Shown one piece after another: positions 1-5,491 of a DNA stretch of 5,778 bases. Position numbers and translations under genes: made by a program. The notes beneath the pieces were generated by a model. The model had not been told where the DNA came from and did not search any database. It was given only the letters and a program-made list of their open reading frames with translations. Numbering within the stretch: the stretch's first letter is position 1; every line of letters starts with the position of its first letter. This DNA comes from Planctomycetia bacterium (GTDB lineage Bacteria; Planctomycetota; PLA2; JAEUHO01): contig JAUXCH010000356.1 of the NCBI GenBank assembly GCA_030618975.1, forward strand, positions 1 to 5,778, written 5' to 3'.

Positions 1-399
1 GGCGCGTACCGCGACGCCCTGGCCGCTCTCGACCGGGCGCGGGACGCGGAGAACGCGAGCGAGGTCCGCGCCGACCTCGACAAGATCGACGCGCAGATCG
101 AGGCGCAGGCGAAACCGGAGGCCGAGAAGCTCGAGAAGAAGATCCGGGCGAACAAGAACGGCCGGTGGGTGGACGACTTCCTCGCCTTCCGCGAGCAGTT
201 CGCCTTCGCCGACGCGGCGAAGGGGTGCATGCAGGCCTACGCGAAGCTCCGCGAGGACCAGGCCAAGGCTGCGAACGAGTTCTTCTACGCGGCGAGAAAG
301 GAGCGCGACCAGGGCAAGAAGAAGGCGCTGTGGAAACAGCTCGTCGACGAGTACTACGCGTCGAAGTGGTACCCGCTCGTCAAGCGCTGGTTGGAGTAG
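1..399 (+). CDS. C-terminal part of a charged, helical protein of unknown function (5' end outside window)
   Basis: Reading frame 1 is open from the first base to the TAG at 397-399, giving 132 residues with no need for an internal start. An internal GTG at 169 lies mid-helix and is not a convincing start, so the gene most likely begins upstream of the window. The visible part is rich in Ala, Glu, Lys and Arg and should be almost entirely alpha-helical. Residues about 1-50 look like coiled coil (ALAALDRARDAENASEVRAD and following). Residues about 55-132 carry aromatic-rich helices ending in YYASKWYPLVKRWLE. This pattern recalls tetratricopeptide-like or other helical-repeat tails of exported proteins, but I do not recognise a family, and the N-terminal domain that would define it is missing. 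The stop is only 3 bp from the stop of the convergent gene on the other strand. Confidence 0.8.
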   Translation, partial: GAYRDALAALDRARDAENASEVRADLDKIDAQIEAQAKPEAEKLEKKIRANKNGRWVDDFLAFREQFAFADAAKGCMQAYAKLREDQAKAANEFFYAARKERDQGKKKALWKQLVDEYYASKWYPLVKRWLE

Positions 400-402
400 G
401 CG

Positions 403-924
403 TCAGGGCAGCGGTGCGCGCGTCAGGCTCCGGATCCGGTCGAAGACCACGAGCAGCCGGGTCCTGCGGAGCAGGTTGCCGGTCCGAACGCTCGCGTCCC
501 AGTCGAAGCGCTCCTGGGCCTCGCCCGCCTGGTGTGCCGTCCACGCCCGTTCGAGATCCTCGGCCTGGCCGCGCTCGGCGAGGAAGAACATGGAGTTCTC
601 CCGTGCGAGGCCGACCTTCACGACGTCGATCGCTGGATCGGGTTGCGAGCGCACCGGGATCCCGCACGGGTAGACGATCGCGCGGACCTGCGTGAAGTCC
701 ACGGGAGTCGCCACGGGGCACATGCCGGGCGCCTCGGTGAAGTGGAAGTGGTCCTGCGCCGTGCCGTGTCCCTCGAGATGCCGGCGGAACGCGTTCGCAA
801 CGACGTCCCACTCGTTGATCTTGCCTGGGGCGTGGAGCGATCGCTCGGGGTCCACGTGGTGGATGGCTCCGCTGACGATGCGCGTGGGGTGGCACGCCGT
901 GTCGGAGCCCGTCGGGGACGTCAT
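403..924 (-). CDS. Hypothetical protein, 173 aa, His/Cys-bearing, family not recognised
   Basis: The minus-strand frame encodes 173 residues from ATG 924-922 to TGA 405-403. A strong GGAGG Shine-Dalgarno (complement of 931-935) sits 6 nt before this ATG. An in-frame ATG at 930 directly abuts the Shine-Dalgarno and is therefore less likely; using it would add two residues. There is no signal peptide or membrane segment, so the product is probably cytoplasmic. The N-terminal half has many histidines (H12, H22, H23, H31, H49, H53, H59, H61) and cysteines C11, C69 and C87. The segment DHFHFTEAPGMCPV (58-71) could form a metal site, which is only inference. The second half (about 95-165) alternates hydrophobic strands with charged helices, and aromatic and Asp residues cluster around FDWD (140-143). 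Composition and codon use support a real gene. No known domain was recognised, so no function is offered. The gene is divergent from the EEP lipoprotein and convergent with the gene ending at 399. Confidence 0.75.
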   Translation of the reverse strand: MTSPTGSDTACHPTRIVSGAIHHVDPERSLHAPGKINEWDVVANAFRRHLEGHGTAQDHFHFTEAPGMCPVATPVDFTQVRAIVYPCGIPVRSQPDPAIDVVKVGLARENSMFFLAERGQAEDLERAWTAHQAGEAQERFDWDASVRTGNLLRRTRLLVVFDRIRSLTRAPLP

Positions 925-954
925 CGCCATCCTCCCACCTGCGGATCCGCCGCG

Positions 955-960
955 AGCATA
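955..960 (-). promoter_or_regulatory. Candidate -10 element (TATGCT) for the 403-924 gene
   Basis: The minus strand reads TATGCT here, four of six matching the TATAAT consensus, within otherwise GC-rich DNA. Transcription would begin around 948, giving a leader of about 24 nt with room for the GGAGG. No good -35 is visible 16-18 bp upstream, so the call rests on the -10 and on resemblance to similar hexamers before other genes in the window. Confidence 0.35.
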
Positions 961-1008
961 GACCCGGGAGACGCGCGGCCCCAGGAGAACCGACGCCTTG
1001 CGAGGCGA

Positions 1009-1014
1009 TACGCT
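1009..1014 (+). promoter_or_regulatory. Candidate -10 element (TACGCT), predicts a leaderless EEP lipoprotein mRNA
   Basis: TACGCT ends 6 bp before the GTG at 1021, so transcription would start at or within a base or two of the start codon. No Shine-Dalgarno stands at a suitable distance before that GTG, which is consistent with leaderless initiation. A -35 is not obvious (AGAACC at the 17 bp spacing). The same 6 bp geometry recurs at the vapB start. Confidence 0.4.
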
Positions 1015-1020
1015 GGGCGC

Positions 1021-1896
1021 GTGACGCTTCGGTCCTCCCTGCTTCTCTCGCTGCTCCTTTCCCTCGCCGCGTGCGGCGAGCGGTCCGTGGAGCACGCGGA
1101 GGCGAGGTCCGTGCCCACAACGCTTCGCGCCGCGTGCTTGAACGTGTGGGGCGTGCCCCTGGTGGCGCAGGATCTCGAGGACCGGCTCGACCGGATGGTG
1201 CCGGCGCTCCGTTCGCTCGAACCCGACCTGATCTGCCTCCAGGAGGTGTTCCTCGCCTCCACGCGCGCGCGGGTCGTCGAGGGGCTGGGCTCCGCGTACA
1301 CGTGCACGGAGGGCACCGCGGGGGGACTGCTGATCGCGTCGCGGTTTCCGGTGGAGGAGACGTCGTTCACTGCGTTTCCGATCCACCCCCGGCTTCCGTT
1401 CGCGGAGCGGCTGGCGCGCAAGGGTTTCCTCGAAGCCGTCGTCGTGACGCCGGCCGGCAGGCTGCGCGTCGTCACGACGCACCTCGCAGCGGAGTGGTCG
1501 GCCGACGGCCCGCGGCGAGAGCAGCTGGATCTCCTCCTCGGGGCGTTGGAGGCCCGGACGGACGTGCCTCTGCTGCTGGCCGGCGACCTGAACGTCGCCG
1601 TCGTCACCGCTCGGGGATCCACGGAGGCCTGGGAGGCGTTTCGGGGCCGGGGCTTCGAGCACGCGGAGCCGCCGCGGCAGGGGGCGGACGGCGTCTGGCG
1701 GAGGCCGAGTCCCACGCGGGTCGGCTGGCCGCGTGCCGGGGCGCGGCGCTCTTGGACGCCCGACCACGTCCTCCTCCGCTCGACTTCGGCCGTCGCGGCG
1801 GACTTCGTCTCCTTCTCCGTCGGCTTCGACACGCCCGAGACGGCGGTGAGCGACCACAACCTGCTGTTCGCCACCCTCCGCCTCGCCCCCCGTTGA
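1021..1896 (+). CDS. Lipoprotein of the endonuclease/exonuclease/phosphatase (EEP) superfamily
   Basis: The product has 291 residues. It starts with a lipoprotein signal peptide: R4, a Leu/Ser-rich core, and lipobox LAAC with the acylated Cys at 18. Residue +2 is Gly, so outer-membrane sorting is likely. The mature part covers a complete Mg-dependent EEP fold: LNVWG (N41), DLICLQEV (E75), GGLLIASRFPV (101-111), ARKGFLEA (132-139), TTHL (H154), LLAGDLNV (D189, N191), TPDHVLL (D248, H249) and VSDHNLLF (D278, H279). All expected metal and catalytic positions are present, so the enzyme should be active as a phosphodiesterase or nuclease. The RKGFL segment resembles the neutral-sphingomyelinase-like branch, but the substrate (phospholipid, nucleic acid or sugar phosphate) cannot be fixed. 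The GTG start is chosen because it gives the exact signal peptide. The frame stays open upstream to 532, but that stretch is antisense to the 403-924 gene. The gene ends with TGA 57 bp before the next gene. Confidence 0.9.
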   Translation: MTLRSSLLLSLLLSLAACGERSVEHAEARSVPTTLRAACLNVWGVPLVAQDLEDRLDRMVPALRSLEPDLICLQEVFLASTRARVVEGLGSAYTCTEGTAGGLLIASRFPVEETSFTAFPIHPRLPFAERLARKGFLEAVVVTPAGRLRVVTTHLAAEWSADGPRREQLDLLLGALEARTDVPLLLAGDLNVAVVTARGSTEAWEAFRGRGFEHAEPPRQGADGVWRRPSPTRVGWPRAGARRSWTPDHVLLRSTSAVAADFVSFSVGFDTPETAVSDHNLLFATLRLAPR

Positions 1897-1924
1897 GGAC
1901 CGCCGAGGGCCGTCGCCGACGTGC

Positions 1925-1930
1925 TACGCT
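1925..1930 (+). promoter_or_regulatory. Candidate -10 element (TACGCT) for the lipoprotein-DinB-DUF218 operon
   Basis: TACGCT is identical to the hexamer before the EEP gene. A start near 1937 would leave a leader of about 16 nt carrying the GGAGG at 1942-1946, 6 nt before ATG 1953. No convincing -35 lies at 16-18 bp. TTGAGG at 1893-1898 is 26 bp away and too far. It sits in the only gap (57 bp) before the operon. Confidence 0.35.
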
Positions 1931-1952
1931 GCCGCGCTCTTGGAGGATCCCG

Positions 1953-2441
1953 ATGCGACGCGCGTGGCTGCTGCTCCTCCCGGCCGCGATCTGCTTGGGT
2001 GGAGCCTGGCTGCCGGGATGCGGTCGCGAGTCGGACCGTGTCGAAGCGGCGCCGGATCTCGTGGGGACCTGGCGCGTCGACGTCGAGGCCTTCCGTGCTT
2101 CCTTCGTCCGGATGGTCGAGAGGCAGGAGGGGTTCCTTCCCGACGAGGAAGCCGAGCGCACGCGCGCCCGGGTGCTCCAACAGGTGCACGACCGATTCTC
2201 GACCCTGTGGGCCCGGTTCACCTTCCACGAGGACGGGTCCTTCGAGAGCGAGGGGAGCGACAGCCCGCTGGCCGGACGCTGGAGCATCCACGGCGAGCGT
2301 CTGTCCCTGACCGTCACGGAGGGGGTTGGTGTCGAGTCGGCGGAGCCCGACGTCTGGTCCGGGACGGTCCGGAGCGGCGTGATCCGCCTCCGACCCGAGG
2401 CCGACAAGGACTACGAGATCACCCTCCGCCCCGAGCCGTAG
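1953..2441 (+). CDS. Small lipoprotein with lipocalin-like/GTW-type beta domain, function unknown
   Basis: The product has 162 residues. ATG 1953 is preceded by GGAGG (1942-1946) at 6 nt. The N-terminus is a lipoprotein signal: RR, a hydrophobic run, and lipobox LPGC with the acylated Cys at 23, so the mature protein should be membrane-anchored on the periplasmic side. The mature protein opens with DLVGTWRVD (35-43). A charged helix follows at about 44-86 (many Glu/Arg). The C-terminal part is beta-rich: FTFHEDGSFES (89-99), LAGRWSIHGERLSLTV (106-121) and a terminal strand YEITLRPEP. The order GTW, then DGSF, then GRW and a following strand is typical of small lipocalin-like (DUF4488-type) proteins; the family assignment is inference. 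It probably binds or scaffolds something rather than being an enzyme, since no catalytic motif is visible. The stop lies 14 bp before the DinB-like gene. Confidence 0.8.
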   Translation: MRRAWLLLLPAAICLGGAWLPGCGRESDRVEAAPDLVGTWRVDVEAFRASFVRMVERQEGFLPDEEAERTRARVLQQVHDRFSTLWARFTFHEDGSFESEGSDSPLAGRWSIHGERLSLTVTEGVGVESAEPDVWSGTVRSGVIRLRPEADKDYEITLRPEP

Positions 2442-2455
2442 AGGAGGCGACCCTC

Positions 2456-2932
2456 ATGATCCGACAGATCCACACGTTCCAGGGCAGCGACTGGTTGATC
2501 CAGCGCATCCTCGCGGGCTTCGACGGCGAGGACTGGCGGGCCCGTCCGAACGGCATGAACCACGCGCTCTGGCTGCTCGGCCACCTGCTCATGGAGCGGA
2601 AGACCCTCGGGCAGATCCTCGGCGGCGACTTCGAGCTGGACGAGCGGGACAAGCTCTTCTCCCCGGGTACCGATCCCGACGACGTCGAGCAGGGCATCGA
2701 CGGCGGCGACGTCCTGGCGGCGTGGAAGGAGACCCACGAGCGCTTCGTGAAGCACGTCGAGGGGCTCGACGCGACCTCGCTCGCCGAGGAGATCGACTTT
2801 CAACCGCCCATGGGGCCGAGTACCCGGCTGGGCGCCCTGCAGTTCCTCCTGCTCCACGAGAACTACCACGTGGGGCAGCTCGGCGCGCTGCGCAAGATGC
2901 TCGGCAAGCCGTCCTGGATGCCGGAGCACTAA
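2456..2932 (+). CDS. DinB family (DUF664-type) putative metal-dependent protein
   Basis: The product has 158 residues, usual for the family. ATG 2456 follows a strong GAGGAGG (2441-2447) at 8 nt, and the gene lies 14 bp after the lipoprotein, so co-translation in one operon is likely. The sequence fits the DinB four-helix bundle. NHALWLLGHLLMERKTLGQ (35-53) supplies the first metal ligand H43. Near the C-terminus, LLHENYHVGQLGALRKMLG (132-150) supplies the H134-x3-H138 pair. The three His normally bind a divalent metal (often Ni or Zn) in DinB/YfiT/bacillithiol-transferase relatives. Members include thiol transferases, mycothiol-dependent maleylpyruvate isomerase and many uncharacterised damage- or stress-linked proteins. 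All three ligands are intact here, so metal binding is expected, but the substrate is unknown. There is no signal peptide, so it should act in the cytoplasm. Confidence 0.92.
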   Translation: MIRQIHTFQGSDWLIQRILAGFDGEDWRARPNGMNHALWLLGHLLMERKTLGQILGGDFELDERDKLFSPGTDPDDVEQGIDGGDVLAAWKETHERFVKHVEGLDATSLAEEIDFQPPMGPSTRLGALQFLLLHENYHVGQLGALRKMLGKPSWMPEH

Positions 2933-2966
2933 AGCCGCTGCCACTGTCGGACGACTCCAGGGGTTC

Positions 2967-3950
2967 ATGGGGCTCTCTCGACTCGCTTCCTGCTCGCTCC
3001 GCGCACTGCTCGACCTGCGGGACGCGGCCGTCGTCGCGCTCGCCGGCTTCGGCGCGGTGAACCTGGTGCTGGGCCTGCTCGGCCGCGCGGACCGCAACGA
3101 CCTGTGGGTCCGAGGCGCGTCCGCGCCGGCCCTGCTCGTCGACCTCGCGGTGGGGGGGCTGGCCCTCGGGCTTCTTCTCCGACGCAGCCGGCTCGCCCGT
3201 GCCGCCGCCCTCGTGCTCGCGGCGCTTGCCGCGATCGATGCGGGCGGCCACCTCGCCCTTCTCCGCGGCGGGCGTCTCGCAGGCGGTGCCTCCCCGTCGC
3301 TCAGCCTCGTCCTGGCCGTCGTGCTGGCCACCTGGGCCTCGCGCGCTCCGCGGCCGCGCGCCGGCCCGCGTCTCGGTCGCCTCGCCGCCGTAGGCGTTGC
3401 TGCTGCCGCCCTCGTGCTGCTCCACCTGCTGACCTTCGGTGCGACCGACTACCGCCGGCCCGCGAACGCGGCGGTCGTGTTCGGAGCGGCCGTCCGACCC
3501 GACGGCTCGCCGAGCGGGTCGCTCCGCGACCGGACGCGGACCGCGTGTCGTCTCTACCACGAGGGGTTCGTCGGCACGCTCGTGCTCTCCGGCGGCCAGG
3601 GTCCCGCGGTCCCGATCAGCGAGCCGGCCTGCATGGCCCGAGTGGCCAGGGAGGCCGGCGTGCCGGAGGAGGCGTTGATCCTCGACGAGACCGGGGTGAC
3701 CTCGGCTGCCTCGCTTGCAGCCGTCGACGCGCTGGCTCGGGAGCGTCGCTGGTCCCGCGTGCTGCTCGTGAGCCACGACTACCACCTGGCGCGGTTGCAC
3801 CTGCTCGCGCGGTCGCTGGACGTGGAAGCCTGCACCGTGCCCGCCGTCGAGACGGTGCCCTGGCCGACGAAGCCGGTGTTCGTGCTGCGCGAGATCGCGG
3901 CGTGGGGCTGGCACTTCCTGAGTACGGCCGGCGTCGCGTCCGCGCGCTGA
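2967..3950 (+). CDS. Multi-pass membrane protein with C-terminal DUF218 (SanA/YdcF/ElyC-like) domain
   Basis: The product has 327 residues. The N-terminal half has about five hydrophobic segments (roughly 19-39, 51-71, 76-99, 108-125, 136-158). The C-terminal DUF218 domain spans about 167-312: AAVVFGAAV (168-176), SLRDRTRTACRLYHEGF (185-201), LVLSGGQG (205-212), S218-E219 in place of the usual SEA, GVPEEALILDE (231-241), RVLLVSHDYHLARL (264-277) and a REIAAW tail. SanA, YdcF and ElyC are envelope proteins linked to barrier function and undecaprenyl-carrier or peptidoglycan homeostasis, so a cell-wall role is plausible. The segment usually read as S-x-N-T-x-E-N is GVTSAASLAAV (243-253) here and lacks both Asn. 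The start has only a weak AGGGG 3 nt upstream. The gene follows DinB by 34 bp without an obvious promoter, so it probably shares the operon. It stops 10 bp from the convergent gene. Confidence 0.88.
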   Translation: MGLSRLASCSLRALLDLRDAAVVALAGFGAVNLVLGLLGRADRNDLWVRGASAPALLVDLAVGGLALGLLLRRSRLARAAALVLAALAAIDAGGHLALLRGGRLAGGASPSLSLVLAVVLATWASRAPRPRAGPRLGRLAAVGVAAAALVLLHLLTFGATDYRRPANAAVVFGAAVRPDGSPSGSLRDRTRTACRLYHEGFVGTLVLSGGQGPAVPISEPACMARVAREAGVPEEALILDETGVTSAASLAAVDALARERRWSRVLLVSHDYHLARLHLLARSLDVEACTVPAVETVPWPTKPVFVLREIAAWGWHFLSTAGVASAR

Positions 3951-3960
3951 GGAACGTGGG

Positions 3961-4734
3961 CTACTCGCCGAAGCCCATCGTGATCACCGTCTCGAGGTCG
4001 TACGGGTCGACGTCGCTCAGCTGGAAGTCGTTCTCGAGCCGGGCGGCCTTGTCCTCGCCGAGCAGCTCCTTCACGTTCTTGTCGTGTTCCTGATCGAGCA
4101 TGATGAAGCCGCCGATGTTGCCGATGAGTCGGCCGATGTACTTCCCCATCAGCGCCGTCGCCTTGGTCGGGTCCCCCTTCGCCTCGTCGAGGTCGCGGCG
4201 GACCGTCTCGACCCCGCCGTCCTCCTCGGTCGCCAGGAGCGCGATCATCTTCTCCATCGTCTGCTCGTGGAGCCGGCGGAGCTCGTCCTCCTGGTAGCTC
4301 GAGAGCTCGAGCTCCTGCGCGAATTCGGCGAGGGTCACCTTCTTCTTCTGGGGGAGCGAAACCACCTCGGAGATGTCGCTCACCGTCGTGATCGCACCCA
4401 GCTTCTCCGCCACCGTCTCGCCCACGACCCGGCGCATCCGCTCGTCGTAGCGGGCGAGGATCGCGTCGAGGACGGCCTCGTCGCCCGCCGCGAGCTTCGG
4501 CAGCGTCGTCGTCGCCTCTCCGGCTCCTCCCGCCGAACCGCGGAGCATCGGCCGGGACGCGGCGAGGTGCTCCTCGATCCGGTCGAGGCGTTCGAGGACG
4601 ACCCGGAGGTCGGCCGTCGTGTCGTGACCCGCCTCCCCTCGGGTGTCCGGCTCGCCACGGAGCATGCCGGGGACCAGGGCGCCGCAGATGCCGGCCGCCA
4701 GGCCGACCACGAGGGCGAGAAGCGAGTTGTTCAC
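3961..4734 (-). CDS. Single-pass membrane-anchored helical protein, weakly Spy/LTXXQ-like, function unknown
   Basis: I chose GTG 4734-4732 because GGAGG (complement of 4744-4748) lies 9 nt before it and because it places a transmembrane or uncleaved signal segment at the very N-terminus. A GTG at 4761 is in frame but would add nine basic residues and include the Shine-Dalgarno in the coding part. The protein has 257 residues: hydrophobic segment about 5-25, short coiled coil (DLRVVLERLDRIEEHL, 42-57), a low-complexity Gly/Ala/Thr linker (about 62-83), then a mostly helical domain to the end. Within it, VTLAEFAQELELSSYQEDEL (133-152) and the following helix resemble the L-[TS]-x-x-Q repeats of Spy/CpxP-type periplasmic chaperones, a weak resemblance only. 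The C-terminus is acidic (LSDVDPYDLETVITMGFGE). It is most likely periplasmic and anchored by its N-terminus. A possible -10 (TATCGT, complement of 4760-4765) lies upstream. Confidence 0.82.
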   Translation of the reverse strand: MNNSLLALVVGLAAGICGALVPGMLRGEPDTRGEAGHDTTADLRVVLERLDRIEEHLAASRPMLRGSAGGAGEATTTLPKLAAGDEAVLDAILARYDERMRRVVGETVAEKLGAITTVSDISEVVSLPQKKKVTLAEFAQELELSSYQEDELRRLHEQTMEKMIALLATEEDGGVETVRRDLDEAKGDPTKATALMGKYIGRLIGNIGGFIMLDQEHDKNVKELLGEDKAARLENDFQLSDVDPYDLETVITMGFGE

Positions 4735-4743
4735 GGGGATCTT

Positions 4744-4748
4744 CCTCC
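4744..4748 (-). promoter_or_regulatory. Shine-Dalgarno fixing the start of the 3961-4734 gene
   Basis: The minus strand reads GGAGG, 9 nt before GTG 4734. It decides between this start and the in-frame GTG at 4761, which has no comparable site before it. Confidence 0.65.
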
Positions 4749-4826
4749 GGTGTCGTCCCACGATACGTCCCGGAGTGCCGAGCGTCGGGAACCGTCGGGC
4801 GGGCCTCTGTGCAGCAGGTCTTGGGG

Positions 4827-5249
4827 CTAGCCGGCGTCGAGGGCGAGTCGGAAGTGCTTGCGGCGCCTCGTGCGGTAGGTCGCAAAGCCCCTACGGTCGA
4901 GGGTGAGGATGTCGTGCACGTCGAGCGCCTCGGCCAGGAGGACGAGCGTCGCGTCGGCGAAGTCCATCGGCGTGTCGGCGTACTTCTCCATCAGCAGGGC
5001 GGACTCCAGGAGCTCAGGAGGGCGGCACAGGTCGTAGACCTCGGCGCCACTGGCCACCACGAACTCCGCGAGGACTCGCGCCCCCTCTCGACTCACCGAG
5101 ACGAAATGCATGGCCTCGGTGATGACCGCGCCGGTGGTTGCGAGTCGTCCCGTGTAGTCGGCGAGGCACGCGACCACGCGTCCGTGCTCGGGGTCACCGG
5201 CGTCGAGGTAGGACACCAGGGGCCCGGTATCGAGCAGCCACGTCTTCAC
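4827..5249 (-). CDS. vapC: VapC-type PIN-domain toxin (putative ribonuclease)
   Basis: The product has 140 residues, normal for VapC. It is a complete PIN domain: LLDTGPLVSYLD (5-16) with D7, VITEAMHF (42-49) with E45, MDFADATLVLLAE (95-107) with D96 and D99, and ILTLDRRGF (114-122) with D118. These acidic residues form the Mg/Mn site of PIN nucleases, and all are present, so the toxin should be active against RNA (tRNA or rRNA in known VapCs). The start is GTG. It overlaps the antitoxin stop in a GTGA tetranucleotide, and a GAGGA (complement of 5260-5264) lies 10 nt upstream inside the antitoxin gene, pointing to translational coupling. The basic tail TYRTRRRKHFRL (124-135) is typical of the family. 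The gene is followed by 92 bp before the next minus-strand gene, with no clear terminator. Confidence 0.93.
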   Translation of the reverse strand: MKTWLLDTGPLVSYLDAGDPEHGRVVACLADYTGRLATTGAVITEAMHFVSVSREGARVLAEFVVASGAEVYDLCRPPELLESALLMEKYADTPMDFADATLVLLAEALDVHDILTLDRRGFATYRTRRRKHFRLALDAG

Positions 5250-5479
5250 GACCGCCAGTTCCTCTCCCGTAAGCGCTCTCGCCAGGGCTCTCGGCCTCCT
5301 CCGGAGAGTTGCAGTCGCCCCTTCAGGTGGCCGGCCCGGCTCTCCAACGGGCGCTCCGCCAGGGCGGCCTCCAAGAGCTCCCGCACCAGCGCGGACACGG
5401 TCGTCCCACGGGATTCCGCTCTGCGGACCAGCGCGCTCCGAAGCGAGTCGTCGGCGCGGATCGTGATTGTCGTACGCAT
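5246..5479 (-). CDS. vapB: VapB-type ribbon-helix-helix antitoxin
   Basis: The product has 77 residues. MRTTITI (1-7) is the DNA-contacting strand of a ribbon-helix-helix (RHH/CopG-like) domain. Helix A is about 11-23 (DSLRSALVRRAES) and helix B about 27-41 (TVSALVRELLEAALA). The C-terminal tail HLKGRLQLSGGG and the basic WRERLRERNWRS (66-77) should wrap the toxin and block its active site, as in other VapBC pairs. The antitoxin gene comes first and overlaps the toxin gene by 4 bp, the classic order. The frame continues open upstream to 5722, but ATG 5479 is chosen because it begins the RHH strand exactly and sits just after a promoter. There is no Shine-Dalgarno before this ATG, which suggests a leaderless mRNA. 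The antitoxin or the VapBC complex is expected to repress its own promoter. Confidence 0.9.
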   Translation of the reverse strand: MRTTITIRADDSLRSALVRRAESRGTTVSALVRELLEAALAERPLESRAGHLKGRLQLSGGGREPWRERLRERNWRS

Positions 5480-5482
5480 AAA

Positions 5483-5491
5483 TACAGTGTA
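5483..5491 (-). promoter_or_regulatory. Candidate VapB operator palindrome over the -10
   Basis: TACACTGTA is a perfect 4 bp-arm palindrome around a central base and coincides with the -10. RHH antitoxins bind short palindromes in their own promoters, so this is a natural autoregulatory site. A palindromic CGTACG follows at 5471-5476 in the first codons and could be part of the same or a second half-site. The arms are short, so chance is possible. Confidence 0.35.

Noticed and set aside
385..413. CGCTG/CAGCG inverted repeat as a bidirectional terminator
   Set aside because: It has only 5 bp, a loop of about 19 nt and no T-tract, so it is below what can be called a terminator.
532..1020. Upstream extension of the EEP frame
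   Set aside because: It is antisense to the 403-924 gene and would bury the lipoprotein signal peptide that begins exactly at GTG 1021.
403..1857. 484-codon minus-strand frame extending the 403-924 gene upstream
   Set aside because: The part above 930 is antisense to the EEP lipoprotein, whose motifs are unmistakable. The translation there is Arg/Pro-rich and typical of shadow frames, and the strong Shine-Dalgarno supports a start at 924.
921..2407. Long minus-strand frames opposite the EEP and small lipoprotein genes
   Set aside because: They are rich in Arg, Ser and Pro, have no recognisable motif, and lie opposite well-supported genes.
2411..3914. Long minus-strand frames opposite the DinB and DUF218 genes
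   Set aside because: They are low-complexity Arg/Ala/Pro translations opposite genes with clear family motifs.
4770..4805. Repeated CGTCGGG / CCCGACG words downstream of vapC
   Set aside because: Two short direct copies in GC-rich DNA are expected by chance. They form neither a terminator hairpin nor a mobile-element end.
3779..4885. Minus-strand 368-codon frame and plus-strand 248-codon frame (4084-4830) across the 3961-4734 gene
   Set aside because: Both are shadows: Arg/Gly- or Arg/Leu-rich, without motifs, and overlapping a gene with a good Shine-Dalgarno and an N-terminal membrane segment.
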